A stretch of DNA of 64,000 nt from Blastococcus haudaquaticus (GCF_900230285.1 NZ_OCNK01000002.1:1-64000); one strand, 5' to 3'. Shown: positions 7,489 through 16,724, counted from the stretch's first letter. The notes: a model not told the origin generated them from the sequence alone. Program-made: numbers and translations.

Positions 7489-8525
7489 GCCAGCCGAGCG
7501 AGTCCACGTCCGCGCCACAGGAGGAGCCACGCCGCGTCCTGCTCACGGTGCACACCGGACGGCGCGACATCGTCGACCTCGCGCGGACCTCGGCCGCCCG
7601 GCTCAGCGCGGCCGGGATCGTGGTGCGCCTGCTGGACGACGAGGCGGGGGACCTCGACATCGCCGACGCCGAGGTCGTGAAGACCGACTCCTCGGCGGCC
7701 GCCGGCGCGGAGATCGTCATGGTCTTCGGTGGTGACGGCACCTTCCTGCGTGCCGCCGAGCTCGCCCGCTACACCGATGCCGCCCTCATGGGCGTCAACC
7801 TCGGCCGCGTCGGCTTCCTCGCCGAGACCGAGCCCGAGGCGGTGGAGGAGACCCTGCTGGCCATCGAGCGCTGCGAGTACTCCGTCGAGGAACGGCTCGC
7901 CCTGGCCGTCGACGTCCTCGACGGCAGCGGCCAGGTGGTCAGCGGCACCTGGGCGCTCAACGAGGTCTCGGTGGAGAAGGCGCAGCGCTCGCGGGTGCTC
8001 GACGTCGTCCTGGCCATCGACGGCCGCCCGCTCACCAGCTTCGGCTGCGACGGTGTCCTCTGCGCCACCCCCACCGGCTCGACGGCCTACGCGTTCTCCG
8101 CCGGCGGCCCCGTCGTCTGGCCCGACGTCGAGGCACTGCTCCTGGTGCCCAGCAACGCCCATGCGCTGTTCGCCCGGCCGCTGGTCACCTCGCCGAACTC
8201 GGTCCTCACCGTCGCCGTGCCGGCCGACGGCAACCGGTCGCGGGTGTCGGCCGACGGCAGGCGCGTCCTGGAAGTGCCCGACGGCGGTCGGGTCGACGTC
8301 CGCCGGGCCGACCGCCCGGTGCGCATCGCCCGCGTGCACGCCTCCACCTTCGGTGACCGGCTGGTCGCCAAGTTCGGCCTGCCGGTCCGCGGCTTCCGCG
8401 ACGCGCGGCACGCCGGCCCGGGGCACGAGCTCTTCACCAGCCGCAACGTGCTCACCCGCGACGTCGTGACCGGCAACGGCGCCCCCTCGACGGAGGTGAC
8501 CGGTGCCGGCTCGCACGACGACTGA
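7485..8525 (+). CDS. nadK: NAD kinase
   Basis: 346 aa from GTG 7485. The GGDGT phosphate-binding motif (FGGDGTFLRAAE) and the second NAD-binding signature (TPTGSTAYAFSAGGP) are intact, followed by a glycine-rich C-terminal beta region. It phosphorylates NAD to NADP in the cytoplasm. It overlaps tlyA by 4 bases and recN by 23 bases, which makes a tightly coupled tlyA-nadK-recN chain as in Rv1694-Rv1696. A ~30-residue C-terminal tail after the fold overlaps the recN start. Confidence 0.95.
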   Translation: MSQPSESTSAPQEEPRRVLLTVHTGRRDIVDLARTSAARLSAAGIVVRLLDDEAGDLDIADAEVVKTDSSAAAGAEIVMVFGGDGTFLRAAELARYTDAALMGVNLGRVGFLAETEPEAVEETLLAIERCEYSVEERLALAVDVLDGSGQVVSGTWALNEVSVEKAQRSRVLDVVLAIDGRPLTSFGCDGVLCATPTGSTAYAFSAGGPVVWPDVEALLLVPSNAHALFARPLVTSPNSVLTVAVPADGNRSRVSADGRRVLEVPDGGRVDVRRADRPVRIARVHASTFGDRLVAKFGLPVRGFRDARHAGPGHELFTSRNVLTRDVVTGNGAPSTEVTGAGSHDD

Positions 8526-10287
8526 CCGGCCTGTCGCCGCGGCCGCCGACCAGCACCCGGGCCGGCTGACCGAGCTGCGCATCCGCGGGCTGGGTTCCAT
8601 CGACGACGCCACCCTCGAGCTCGGCAGCGGGCTGACGGTCGTCACGGGTGAGACCGGCGCCGGGAAGACGATGGTCGTGACCGGCCTGACCCTGCTGTTC
8701 GGCGGGCGCGCCGACCCCGGTCGCGTGCGGGCGAGCGGCAAGGCCGGCGTCGAGGGTCGCCTGGTCCTCCCGCCGGACTCGCCGGCCTGGGAGCGGGCGG
8801 CCGACGCGGGCGCGGACCCCGACGACGACGGCAGCCTCATCCTCGCCCGCACGGTCAGCGCAGAGGGCCGGTCCCGGGCGTTCCTCGGTGGCCGCAGCGT
8901 CCCCGTCGGCGTCGTCTCCGAGCTGTCCGAGGGGCTGCTCGCCGTGCACGGGCAGACCGACCAGCAGCGGCTGTCCCGCCCGGCCGAGCAGCGCCGGGCC
9001 CTGGACCGGTACGCCGGCGCCGGCCACCTCGCACTCCTGGACCGCTACCGCGAGGCGCACCAGCGCTGGCGGCAGCTGGCCGCCGACCTGGAGCGGCGCC
9101 ACACCCAGGCACGCGAGCTCGCCCAGGCCGCCGACGTCCTGCGGCACGGGCTGGAGGAGATCGAGGCCGTCGGCCCCGAGCCCGGTGAGGACGAGGCCCT
9201 CGACACCCAGGCCAAGCGGCTGGCCGACGCGGATGCGCTGCGCGCCGCGGCCGACCAGGCACGCATGGCCCTGGTCGGCGACGTCACCGGGGACCTCGGC
9301 GGGGCCGACCTGCCGCAGGACGCCACCGCCGCGCTGGCCATCGCCGAACGCGCTCTCGCCGCCTCCGACGACCCCACTCTCGTCCTCCTCGCGCAGGACC
9401 TCGCCGACGCCGTCGCCGTGGTCTCCGACGTCGCGGGGCAGCTCGCCGGGTACGTCGCCGACCTCGACGCCGATCCCGGCCGGCTGGCCGAGGTGATGGA
9501 CCGGCGCTCGGTCATCACCGGCCTGGTGCGCAAGTACGCAGCCCCCGGGGAGGGGCTGGCCGGGGTGCTGGCCTGGGCCGAGGACGCTGCCGGCCGCCTC
9601 GCCCAGTTGGACGTCTCCGACGAGGCGCTGGAGGCGCTCGGGAAGGCGCGCGACGCCGCCAGGGCGGAGGTCGACGACCTCGGGGCGCAGGTGTCGGCCG
9701 GGCGCCGTGCCGCTGCGGACGGGTTCGCCGCCGAGGTCGGTGCCGAGCTGGCGGGCCTGGCCATGAAGAGCGCCCGCGTCTCGTTCGCCATCGACAGCCA
9801 CCCCGACCAGCCGGGCGCCGAGGGCATCGACGAGGTGGCACTGCTCCTGGCGCCGCACCCGGGCGCCCCGCCGCGGCCGGTGCACAAGGGCGCGTCGGGT
9901 GGTGAGCTCTCCCGCGTCATGCTGGCCATCGAGGTCGTGTTCGCGGGCGCGGACCCGGTGCCGGTCATGGTCTTCGACGAGGTGGACGCCGGCGTCGGCG
10001 GTCAGGCCGCCGGTGAGATCGGCCGCCGCCTGGCGCAGCTGGCCCGCGACCACCAGGTCGTCGTCGTCACCCATCTGGCGCAGGTGGCGGCCTTCGCCGA
10101 CACGCACCTGGTCGTGGACAAGTCGCCCGACACCGCTGCGGGCGTGACCGCCACGGACATCCGCGCCGTGGACGGGGAGGACCGCGTGCGGGAGCTGGCC
10201 CGGATGCTGTCCGGGCTCACCGACAGCGGCACCGGCCAGGCGCACGCCCGGGAGCTGCTGGCCGTCGCCGCCGCCGCCCGCGGCTGA
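8503..10287 (+). CDS. recN: DNA repair protein RecN
   Basis: 594 aa from GTG 8503. SMC-like ATPase: Walker A in VVTGETGAGKTMVV near residue 50, a QTDQQRL segment, a long coiled-coil centre (residues ~170-400), the ABC signature KGASGGELSRVMLA, and Walker B VMVFDEVDAGVGG followed by HQVVVVTHLAQVAAF. RecN holds broken DNA ends together during recombinational repair. Start chosen because it overlaps nadK and gives the normal N-terminus (LTELRIRGLGSID). Full family length. Confidence 0.95.
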   Translation: MPARTTTDRPVAAAADQHPGRLTELRIRGLGSIDDATLELGSGLTVVTGETGAGKTMVVTGLTLLFGGRADPGRVRASGKAGVEGRLVLPPDSPAWERAADAGADPDDDGSLILARTVSAEGRSRAFLGGRSVPVGVVSELSEGLLAVHGQTDQQRLSRPAEQRRALDRYAGAGHLALLDRYREAHQRWRQLAADLERRHTQARELAQAADVLRHGLEEIEAVGPEPGEDEALDTQAKRLADADALRAAADQARMALVGDVTGDLGGADLPQDATAALAIAERALAASDDPTLVLLAQDLADAVAVVSDVAGQLAGYVADLDADPGRLAEVMDRRSVITGLVRKYAAPGEGLAGVLAWAEDAAGRLAQLDVSDEALEALGKARDAARAEVDDLGAQVSAGRRAAADGFAAEVGAELAGLAMKSARVSFAIDSHPDQPGAEGIDEVALLLAPHPGAPPRPVHKGASGGELSRVMLAIEVVFAGADPVPVMVFDEVDAGVGGQAAGEIGRRLAQLARDHQVVVVTHLAQVAAFADTHLVVDKSPDTAAGVTATDIRAVDGEDRVRELARMLSGLTDSGTGQAHARELLAVAAAARG

Positions 10288-10367
10288 CCGCCGACGGGGG
10301 AGTGGCGCCTGCCACGGAAGGATGAGCACGGGAGTGCCGGCTCCGGCCGCGGGGTAGGCGATCGGGC

Positions 10368-11084
10368 GTGACCTGCTTCTCCTCCACCGACGAGTCCGCC
10401 CACTACGGCTTCTCGGTGTGCATGCTGCTCGAGCAGTACCGCTCCCGGCTGCGCTGGGAGGAGGAGGGCGTCGTCGAGCTCGGCAGCGGGGACGCCACGG
10501 CCATCAGTGACGTCGTGCGCGCACTGCCCGGCCTGCGCGTGGCCGGCTACGACATCAGCGCCACCTCGGTCGAGGCCGCGCGCGCGAACATCGCCGACCG
10601 CGGCGTGGCGGACCGGTACACCGTCGAGCCGGGCGACTTCTTCGACCAGGCTGACGCAGCGGGCGGCCCGCCGGTGTCGACGGTCATCTCGAACCCGCCC
10701 TACATCCCCGCACCCGACGGCGACATCGTCATGCCCGAGCTGTGGGGCGGCGTGCGCGGCAACGATCTCGTCCTGCGGCTGCTGAAGGCCGGCTACGACA
10801 ACGTCATCACTGCCGTCGCGAGCTACTCCGACCCGCTGGAGACCGTCCGCACCGCCGAGGACCTCGGCTACCGCGTCGTCAACTTCCTCGCCATGGGCCT
10901 GGACTACGGCACCTACAGCAGCGAGCCCAAGGTCCGCGACCACATCCGCCGGCTGTGCGCCGAGGGCCGGGGCTGGGCCGGGGACGACCAGTACATGGTT
11001 GCCATCGCCCTGTTCACCCGGAACCCCGATGTGCCCGGCGACCGCGCGGAGCAGCTCCTGCGGGCGCTCCAGATCGCCGTCTGA
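10368..11084 (+). CDS. class I SAM-dependent methyltransferase with NPPY motif
   Basis: 238 aa from GTG 10368. The SAM-binding motif I is VVELGSGDATAIS, followed by GYDISATSVEAARAN, and the catalytic loop is ISNPPYIPAPDG. NPPY occurs in enzymes that methylate amide or amino nitrogens, such as PrmC/HemK and N6-adenine methyltransferases. There is no PrmC N-terminal helical domain and no DNA-recognition domain, so the substrate cannot be named. It is 80 bases after recN and convergent with the TetR gene. It is not part of the recN neighbourhood in mycobacteria as far as I recall. Confidence 0.7.
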   Translation: MTCFSSTDESAHYGFSVCMLLEQYRSRLRWEEEGVVELGSGDATAISDVVRALPGLRVAGYDISATSVEAARANIADRGVADRYTVEPGDFFDQADAAGGPPVSTVISNPPYIPAPDGDIVMPELWGGVRGNDLVLRLLKAGYDNVITAVASYSDPLETVRTAEDLGYRVVNFLAMGLDYGTYSSEPKVRDHIRRLCAEGRGWAGDDQYMVAIALFTRNPDVPGDRAEQLLRALQIAV

Positions 11085-11102
11085 GGCGTCAGCGCCGCTG
11101 GG

Positions 11103-11930
11103 TCACCGGCGCTTGGCGTACCCGGCCAGGCCGAACTGCAGCAGCGACAGGCCGCGCCGCCCCTGGCGGCGCAGTTCCGCCGAGAGCTCCAGCCCGCCGA
11201 CACCGGCCAGCACCCGGTCGCGCGCCAGCTCGAGCAGCGACGCGTAGAGACCCAGGACGGCGTGCGCGGCCAGCCACGGCTCCACCTGGCCGGGGCGGGC
11301 GCCGGTCTCCTCCGCGATCAGCCCGGCCAGCGCGTCGGTGAGCTCCCCGAGGATCTCCCGCTCCCGCACCTGGAGCGTGCGGCTGCCGCGGATCACCCGG
11401 GCCATCTGCGCCACGCCCGTCGCCGCCTCCGGGGAGCCGAGCAGGCTCACCGCGCCGACGACGAAGCTCCCCGCGGCGGCGGACACCGACTCGCCGGCCG
11501 GACGGCGGCGCACCGCGTCCAGGAGGGCTGCCCGCATCGGCGGGTCGGCGTCGAAGACCAGCCCCTCCTTGACCGGGAAGTGGTTGAACACCGTCTTCTC
11601 GACCACCCCGGCCCGGCGGGCGATCTCCATCACGCTGACGGCGTCGAAGCCCCGCTCGGCGAACAACTCGGCCGCGGCATCGACGATCTTCTCCCGCGTC
11701 TCCTGGCGGCGCCGCTCCCGCGCGCCGGGCTCGCCGCCCTTGCGGCCCCGCCGCCCCGCGGGCTCGGCCGGCACGTCGGGGCGCACCGACGGAACTGCCC
11801 TGATCACGGCCCCGGCCGGGGTCGCGGCGGTGCTGCCCTCGGGGGTGTCGCCCTCGGCGGGGGAGGCCGGGGCGGGGGTCGTACGGGGCAGGGCGTGGGC
11901 CACTCCAGTCACAGCCGCAACGTTAGTCAC
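11103..11930 (-). CDS. TetR family transcriptional regulator
   Basis: 275 aa if started at GTG 11930; in-frame GTG codons at 11912 and 11903 are equally possible. Residues ~1-70 are a Pro/Ala-rich extension. The HTH lies in REKIVDAAAELFAERGFDAV then IARRAGVVEKTVFNHFPVKE, typical of TetR. The C-terminal half is a helical ligand-binding domain with no recognisable specificity. It is divergent from steA with ~147 bp between starts. That gap holds a 7-bp inverted repeat (11987-12008), and CGTTA/TAACG arms flank the TetR start (11921-11942); either could be its operator. Confidence 0.8.
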   Translation of the reverse strand: MTNVAAVTGVAHALPRTTPAPASPAEGDTPEGSTAATPAGAVIRAVPSVRPDVPAEPAGRRGRKGGEPGARERRRQETREKIVDAAAELFAERGFDAVSVMEIARRAGVVEKTVFNHFPVKEGLVFDADPPMRAALLDAVRRRPAGESVSAAAGSFVVGAVSLLGSPEAATGVAQMARVIRGSRTLQVREREILGELTDALAGLIAEETGARPGQVEPWLAAHAVLGLYASLLELARDRVLAGVGGLELSAELRRQGRRGLSLLQFGLAGYAKRR

Positions 11931-11986
11931 GGCTCGGTAACGATCCCGCTCACGTGACGACCGGCTCGGAGCGGGCGTGTCGTTGC

Positions 11987-12008
11987 CACCGTGGTGTCGG
12001 ACACGGTG
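11987..12008. promoter_or_regulatory. candidate TetR operator upstream of steA
   Basis: CACCGTG (11987-11993) and CACGGTG (12002-12008) form a perfect 7-bp inverted repeat with an 8-base spacer, and a nested GTGTC-G-GACAC palindrome overlaps it. It lies in the divergent tetR-steA region, immediately before a TAACTG -10-like box at 12011-12016, where a bound protein would cover the -35 region. Confidence 0.4.
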
Positions 12009-12010
12009 CG

Positions 12011-12016
12011 TAACTG
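12011..12016 (+). promoter_or_regulatory. candidate -10 box for the steA operon
   Basis: TAACTG, just downstream of the inverted repeat at 11987-12008 and 62 bases before the steA start. No consensus -35 hexamer is visible; only position and similarity to TANNNT support it. Confidence 0.3.
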
Positions 12017-12077
12017 AGAGGTCGCCGAGGCGCGTCGGAGGACGGGCCTCCCAGGTCAGCGTGAAAGCATCGGTGGC

Positions 12078-13265
12078 ATGCGCATCGGCACCCTTCGGCG
12101 CGGCCGGGGACAGGACGCCGGGCCCGGCACCTCCGGCACCGTCCGCCTGGACCGCCGCACGAAGAACCTCACGAAGCGGCTGCAGCCCGGCGACATCGCG
12201 GTCATCGACCACGTGGACATCGACCGCGTCGCCGCCGACGCGCTGGTGGGTCGCAAGGTCGCCGCGGTGGTCAACGCGGGCGCCAGCATCTCCGGCCGCT
12301 ATCCCAACCTGGGCCCGGAGATCCTCATCACCGCCGGCATCCCGCTGCTCGACGAGGTCGGCAAGGACGTCTTCGGCCGGGTCAAGGAGGGCGCGCACGT
12401 CCGCCTCGAGGGCAACCAGCTGCTCACCGACGACGACCAGGTCGTCGCCGAGGGCAAGCTGCACGACCGTCCCTCGGTCGCCATGGCGATGGCCGAGGCC
12501 AAGGCGGGCCTGTCCACCCAGCTCGAGGCCTTCGCCACCAACACGATGGAGTACATGAAGCGGGAGCGCGCGCTCCTGCTCGACGGCGTGGGCGTCCCCG
12601 ACGTCACGACGCAGATCGAGGGCCGGCACGTGCTGGTCGTCGTCCGCGGCTACGACTACAAGGAGGACCTGCAGGCCCTCCGTCCCTACATCCGCGACTA
12701 CCGGCCGGTGCTCATCGGCGTCGACGGCGGGGCGGACGCGCTGCGCGAGATGGGTTACCAGCCGGACATGATCGTCGGCGACATGGACTCCGTCAGCGAC
12801 GACTCGCTGACCTGCGGCGCCGAGGTGGTCGTGCACGCCTACGCCGACGGCCGGGCGCCCGGCCTCGCGCGGGTGCAGGACCTCGGCGTCGAGGCGATCA
12901 CCTTCCCGGCATCGGCCACCAGCGAGGACATCGCGATGCTGCTCGCCGACGAGAAAGGCGCCACGCTCATCGTGGCCGTCGGCACGCACGCGACCCTCGT
13001 GGAGTTCCTCGACAAGGGGCGTGGCGGGATGGCCTCCACGTTCCTCACCCGGCTGCGGCTGGGCGGCAAGCTCGTCGACGCCAAGGGCGTGAGCCGCCTC
13101 TACAAGAGCCGGATCTCCACCGCTGCCCTGGTGATCCTGGTCCTCGCCGCCTTCCTGGCCATCGGCTCCGCGCTGGCCGTGTCCGCGGCCGGCCGGGTCT
13201 ACCTCGACCTCCTGCTCGACCAATGGAACAGCTTCGTGTTCTGGTTGGAGAACCTCTTCTCGTGA
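12078..13265 (+). CDS. steA: SteA-like cytokinetic protein
   Basis: 395 aa from ATG 12078. The N-terminal part carries DIAVIDHVDIDRVAADALV and VVNAGASISGRYPNLGP. The middle resembles the catalytic half of thiamin pyrophosphokinase (VLIGVDGGADALREMG, PDMIVGDMDSV), and a hydrophobic helix near residues 350-372 (TAALVILVLAAFLAIGSAL) anchors the C-terminus. Orthologue of Rv1697 and of C. glutamicum SteA, which with SteB is reported to act in daughter-cell separation. Whether it binds a nucleotide is not known. Overlaps steB by GTGA and starts a six-gene overlapping chain. Confidence 0.85.
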   Translation: MRIGTLRRGRGQDAGPGTSGTVRLDRRTKNLTKRLQPGDIAVIDHVDIDRVAADALVGRKVAAVVNAGASISGRYPNLGPEILITAGIPLLDEVGKDVFGRVKEGAHVRLEGNQLLTDDDQVVAEGKLHDRPSVAMAMAEAKAGLSTQLEAFATNTMEYMKRERALLLDGVGVPDVTTQIEGRHVLVVVRGYDYKEDLQALRPYIRDYRPVLIGVDGGADALREMGYQPDMIVGDMDSVSDDSLTCGAEVVVHAYADGRAPGLARVQDLGVEAITFPASATSEDIAMLLADEKGATLIVAVGTHATLVEFLDKGRGGMASTFLTRLRLGGKLVDAKGVSRLYKSRISTAALVILVLAAFLAIGSALAVSAAGRVYLDLLLDQWNSFVFWLENLFS

Positions 13266-14209
13266 TCGACTTCCGCTACCACTTGGTCTCGCTGATCGCC
13301 GTCTTCCTGGCGGTCGCCCTCGGGATCATCATCGGCACCACCGCGCTCAACGAGCCGATCCTCGCCGACATCGAGAACCAGGTGGCCGACCTCGAGCAGG
13401 ACAAGCGCGCCCTCGAGGACCGCACGCAGCAGCTGCAGGCGCAGCTGGACACCACCGAGGCCTTCGAGCAGGCCGTCGCCGGGCCCCTGGTCGCCGGCAC
13501 GCTGGCCGGCCGCAGCGTCCTGCTGGTGCGCACCAACGAGGACGTGACCCCCGAGGTCGTCGAGCAGGTGACCGCGCTGATCACCGAGGCCGGCGGCACG
13601 GTCGGAGGCACCATCTCGCTGCGACCGGAGTACAGCGACCAGGCCACCGCCTCCAGCCTGCAGAACTACGCCACCGGCGGCGGGCTGCCGCCGGGCATCG
13701 AGCTCTCGCCCACCGACGACGCCGGTCAGCTGGTCGCCGGCCTCGTCGGTCAGGTCCTCATGACCCGGCCCGGCCTGCCGGCGCCGGACGCCGCCGCCGT
13801 GTCCTCGGTGGTCTCGGGGCTGTCATCGCTCGACGTGCTGTCCCTCGACACCGACACCGTGACGCCGTCGGACTACGCGGTCGTCCTGACCACCGGTGCC
13901 TTCTCCGGGGACGACGCCGAGGAGCGCAACGCCACCCTGGTCGACCTCGTGTCCGCCCTCGACACGGCGGGCTCGGGTGCCGTCGTGGCGGGCGACGCCG
14001 CGTCCGCCGGCGAGGCCGGTCTGGTGGGCGTCATCCGCGCCGATCCCGAGCTGTCGGCCGCGATCTCGACGGTGGACAACGTGGGCAGCGCCGCAGGCCG
14101 GATCAGCACCGTGCTGGCGCTGGGCTCCGAGAGCGAGGGCACCTCCGGCAAGTACGGCACCGGCGAGGACACCCAGCCGGTGCCGCCGGTGCCCGCCGCC
14201 GCGCCATGA
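13262..14209 (+). CDS. steB: SteB / MctB family membrane-anchored protein
   Basis: 315 aa from GTG 13262. One transmembrane helix at the extreme N-terminus (FRYHLVSLIAVFLAVALGII) is followed by a coiled coil (ENQVADLEQDKRALEDRTQQ) and a large Ala/Val-rich domain outside the membrane. The family is called copper transporter MctB in mycobacteria (Rv1698) and SteB in corynebacteria. The coiled coil and the partnership with SteA favour a septal role; the copper label should be treated with care. Overlaps its neighbours on both sides. Confidence 0.85.
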   Translation: MIDFRYHLVSLIAVFLAVALGIIIGTTALNEPILADIENQVADLEQDKRALEDRTQQLQAQLDTTEAFEQAVAGPLVAGTLAGRSVLLVRTNEDVTPEVVEQVTALITEAGGTVGGTISLRPEYSDQATASSLQNYATGGGLPPGIELSPTDDAGQLVAGLVGQVLMTRPGLPAPDAAAVSSVVSGLSSLDVLSLDTDTVTPSDYAVVLTTGAFSGDDAEERNATLVDLVSALDTAGSGAVVAGDAASAGEAGLVGVIRADPELSAAISTVDNVGSAAGRISTVLALGSESEGTSGKYGTGEDTQPVPPVPAAAP

Positions 14210-15060
14210 CGGCCGGCGCCGGGAGCACGGCCGGCCGGAAGGTGCGGCTCGCGCTGGCGGGTGCTGGCGCCGCGCGCGCGGCACTGGCCGGCGCGGGGGC
14301 GCTGACCGCACGGCCCGCCGGCGCGGCGTGGCGCCGGACGAACTACGCCGGGCGCCCGGTCACCCTGCTGGGCGGCCCTGCGCTGGCCCTCTCCGCCACC
14401 GCGTCCGCCGTCCTCGGCGCCCCCGCGGGGACTCGTGCCGCCGCCGCCGTCGTCGGCGCCGTCTCCGGTGCGGTGGGCGCCTACGACGACCTCGCCGGAG
14501 CACGCCCCGAACAGGCGCGCGACAAGGGGCTCGCCGGGCACTTCGCCGCCCTGCGGGCCGGGCGGGTCTCGGCCGGCGCCGTGAAGGTCGCCGGCATCGG
14601 CGCGGCTGCCGCCGTCGCCGCCGTCCTCACCCGCCGCGGCACGGGACCGGGCGCGCTGGTCGACGGCGTCCTGACGACCGGGCTCGTGGCCGGGACGGCG
14701 AACCTGGTCAACCTGCTCGACCTGCGGCCCGGTCGCGCGGGCAAGGCCGGCGTCCTCGCGGCCGCCGCCGGGATCGGCGGCCCGGCCGGTGCCCTGGTCG
14801 CCGGCCCGCTCGGCGCGACGCTGGCAGTGCTGCCGGCCGACCTCGGCGAGCAGGTGATGCTCGGGGACGCCGGGGCCAACGCGCTCGGCGCCCTGCTCGG
14901 GCTGCGCCTGGCCGCCATCCCGGCCCGCGCCTCCCGGTCCGTGCTGCTCGCCGGCGTCGTAGGGCTCACCCTCGCCAGCGAGAAGGTCAGCTTCACGAAG
15001 GTCATCGAGGCGACGCCGGGACTGCGCGAACTGGACCTCCTCGGCCGCCGCACGTCGTGA
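14206..15060 (+). CDS. MraY/WecA-like polyprenyl-phosphate sugar-phosphotransferase homologue
   Basis: 284 aa from ATG 14206, with several hydrophobic segments. It keeps a reduced set of the MraY/WecA signatures: AYDDLAG with Asp94-Asp95, NLVNLLDLRPGR (residues 166-177, Asp172) in place of the usual N..N..DGLDGL loop, and MLGDAGANALGALLGL (Asp221). The HIHRK-type substrate loop of WecA/MraY is not apparent and it is shorter than the usual ~320-360 aa. It may transfer a sugar phosphate to a lipid carrier, or be a catalytically changed relative. Overlaps steB and the flippase gene, within an envelope chain. Confidence 0.65.
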   Translation: MTAGAGSTAGRKVRLALAGAGAARAALAGAGALTARPAGAAWRRTNYAGRPVTLLGGPALALSATASAVLGAPAGTRAAAAVVGAVSGAVGAYDDLAGARPEQARDKGLAGHFAALRAGRVSAGAVKVAGIGAAAAVAAVLTRRGTGPGALVDGVLTTGLVAGTANLVNLLDLRPGRAGKAGVLAAAAGIGGPAGALVAGPLGATLAVLPADLGEQVMLGDAGANALGALLGLRLAAIPARASRSVLLAGVVGLTLASEKVSFTKVIEATPGLRELDLLGRRTS

Positions 15061-16724
15061 GCCGCCGCTCGGTCGCGCAGGGCGTCGCCGGCGCCGCCGC
15101 GCTCATCGCCGTCCTGACGCTGCTCGCCCGGCTCGCCGGCTTCGGACGCACGCTCGTCTTCACCAACACCGTCGGCGCGAACAGCACGGGCGACACGTAC
15201 CAGGCGGCGAACACCGTCCCCAACATCGTCTTCGAGGTCGTCGCCGGCGGTGCGTTGGCCAGTCTCGTCGTCCCGATGCTGGCCGGTGGCATCGCAGCGG
15301 GGAACACCGACCAGGTGCGCCGGACGGCGTCGGCGCTGCTGGGCTGGACGCTGCTGGTCCTGACGCCGCTGGCGGTGGCGATCGCCCTGCTGGCCGAGCC
15401 GATCGCGCGGCTCCTGCTCGGTGGCGGCGGGAACGAGGCCGAGATCGCCGTGGCCGCCCGGTTCCTGCTGGTGTTCGCCCCGCAGGTGGTGCTCTACGGC
15501 ATCGGCATCGTGCTGACCGGCATCCTGCAGGCCCACCGACGGTTCGCCGGCCCGGCCATAGCGCCGTTGCTCTCCAGCCTGGTGGTGGCCGGCGCCTACC
15601 TGACCTTCGCCGCCATCGGGGGCGCTCCGGACGTCGACGACCTGTCCCGCCCGGCGGAGCTGGTCCTGTCGGTGGGGACGACGCTCGGTGTGGTGGCGCT
15701 CAGCCTGAGCCTGCTCGTCCCCCTGCGGGGTCTGCGGCTCGGTCTCCGTCCGACGCTGCGCTTCCCGGTGGGCGCCGCGCCGCGGGTCCGCCGGCTCGCC
15801 CTGGCGGGGATCCTCACGCTGGCCGGCCAGCAGCTGGTCGCCGCCGTGGCCATCCGGCTCGCCGCCGACGGCCCGGACGGCACGCAGGTCGTCTACGCGG
15901 CCGGCCTGACGTTGTTCCTCGTCCCGTGGGCGGCGCTCGCCGTCCCGCTGGCCACCTCCGCCTACCCCGGCCTGGCCGAGCGGGCCGACGCCGGGGACGA
16001 GCCGGGCTTCCGGCGGGCACTGGCGCCCGTCGCCGTGCTGGTGGTGGCCGCGTCCGCGGTGGCGGCGGGCCTGCTGGTCGCGGTCGCGGGGCCCATGGCC
16101 CGCGTCTTCCTGGCGAGCCAGGAGGCGCCGGTGGTCGCCGCCCTCCGGGACACGATCATCGCCTTCGCGCCCGGCCTGCCCGGCTACGCGCTCGTGGCCC
16201 TGCTGACCCGGGCGCTGTACGCGCGCGGCCTCTGGAGGTCGCCCACGGTCTGTGTCGTGGGTGGCTGGCTCCTGGCGGTCGTCACCGACGTCGTCCTGGC
16301 GCGGGTGCTGCCGGCCGACGACCGTGCGCTCGCGCTCGGCGCGGGCCACAGCGTGGGGGTCACCGTCGCCGGGCTCGGCCTCCTCGCGGTGGTCGCCCGC
16401 ACGGCGGGGCGGGACGCCCTGGCCGGGGCCGGCCGGGCCGGCGTGCCCGTGCTGGCCGGGGCGGCGCTGGGAACTGCGGCCGGTCTGTTCGCCGTGCGCG
16501 CGCTGGACGCCGACCCCGTTCCCGACGACGTGCTCACGGCCGTCGTCGGCGGTCTGGCCGGAGCGGCGATCCTGCTGGTCGTCGCACTGGCGGTCATCAT
16601 GGGAACGGCACGACGCCCCCTGGCCCAGGCGTGGCGCGCACTCCGTGCGCCGGAGACCACGGACCCGACGGCCACGGGCGCCGTCCGGGGCGCAGCGGAC
16701 CGACAGGAGGTGCACGGTGACTGA
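15057..16724 (+). CDS. MurJ/MVF family lipid flippase-like membrane protein
   Basis: 555 aa from GTG 15057. The sequence is almost entirely membrane helices (about 14 by eye) and opens with GVAGAAALIAVLTLLARLAGFGRTLVF, then GDTYQAANTVPNIVFEVVAGGAL, the MurJ/MviN N-terminal pattern. This family flips lipid-linked glycan precursors across the membrane. A housekeeping murJ is usually near the chromosomal origin with trxA/parB in actinobacteria, so this is probably a second, specialised flippase. It overlaps the MraY-like gene (GTGA) and the downstream glycosyltransferase (8 bases). Confidence 0.8.
   Translation: MSRRSVAQGVAGAAALIAVLTLLARLAGFGRTLVFTNTVGANSTGDTYQAANTVPNIVFEVVAGGALASLVVPMLAGGIAAGNTDQVRRTASALLGWTLLVLTPLAVAIALLAEPIARLLLGGGGNEAEIAVAARFLLVFAPQVVLYGIGIVLTGILQAHRRFAGPAIAPLLSSLVVAGAYLTFAAIGGAPDVDDLSRPAELVLSVGTTLGVVALSLSLLVPLRGLRLGLRPTLRFPVGAAPRVRRLALAGILTLAGQQLVAAVAIRLAADGPDGTQVVYAAGLTLFLVPWAALAVPLATSAYPGLAERADAGDEPGFRRALAPVAVLVVAASAVAAGLLVAVAGPMARVFLASQEAPVVAALRDTIIAFAPGLPGYALVALLTRALYARGLWRSPTVCVVGGWLLAVVTDVVLARVLPADDRALALGAGHSVGVTVAGLGLLAVVARTAGRDALAGAGRAGVPVLAGAALGTAAGLFAVRALDADPVPDDVLTAVVGGLAGAAILLVVALAVIMGTARRPLAQAWRALRAPETTDPTATGAVRGAADRQEVHGD

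Noticed and set aside
13262-14209. Copper transport function for the MctB-like protein
   Set aside because: No Cys/Met/His metal cluster is visible; one membrane helix and a coiled coil fit the SteB role better. The copper name is kept only as a family label.
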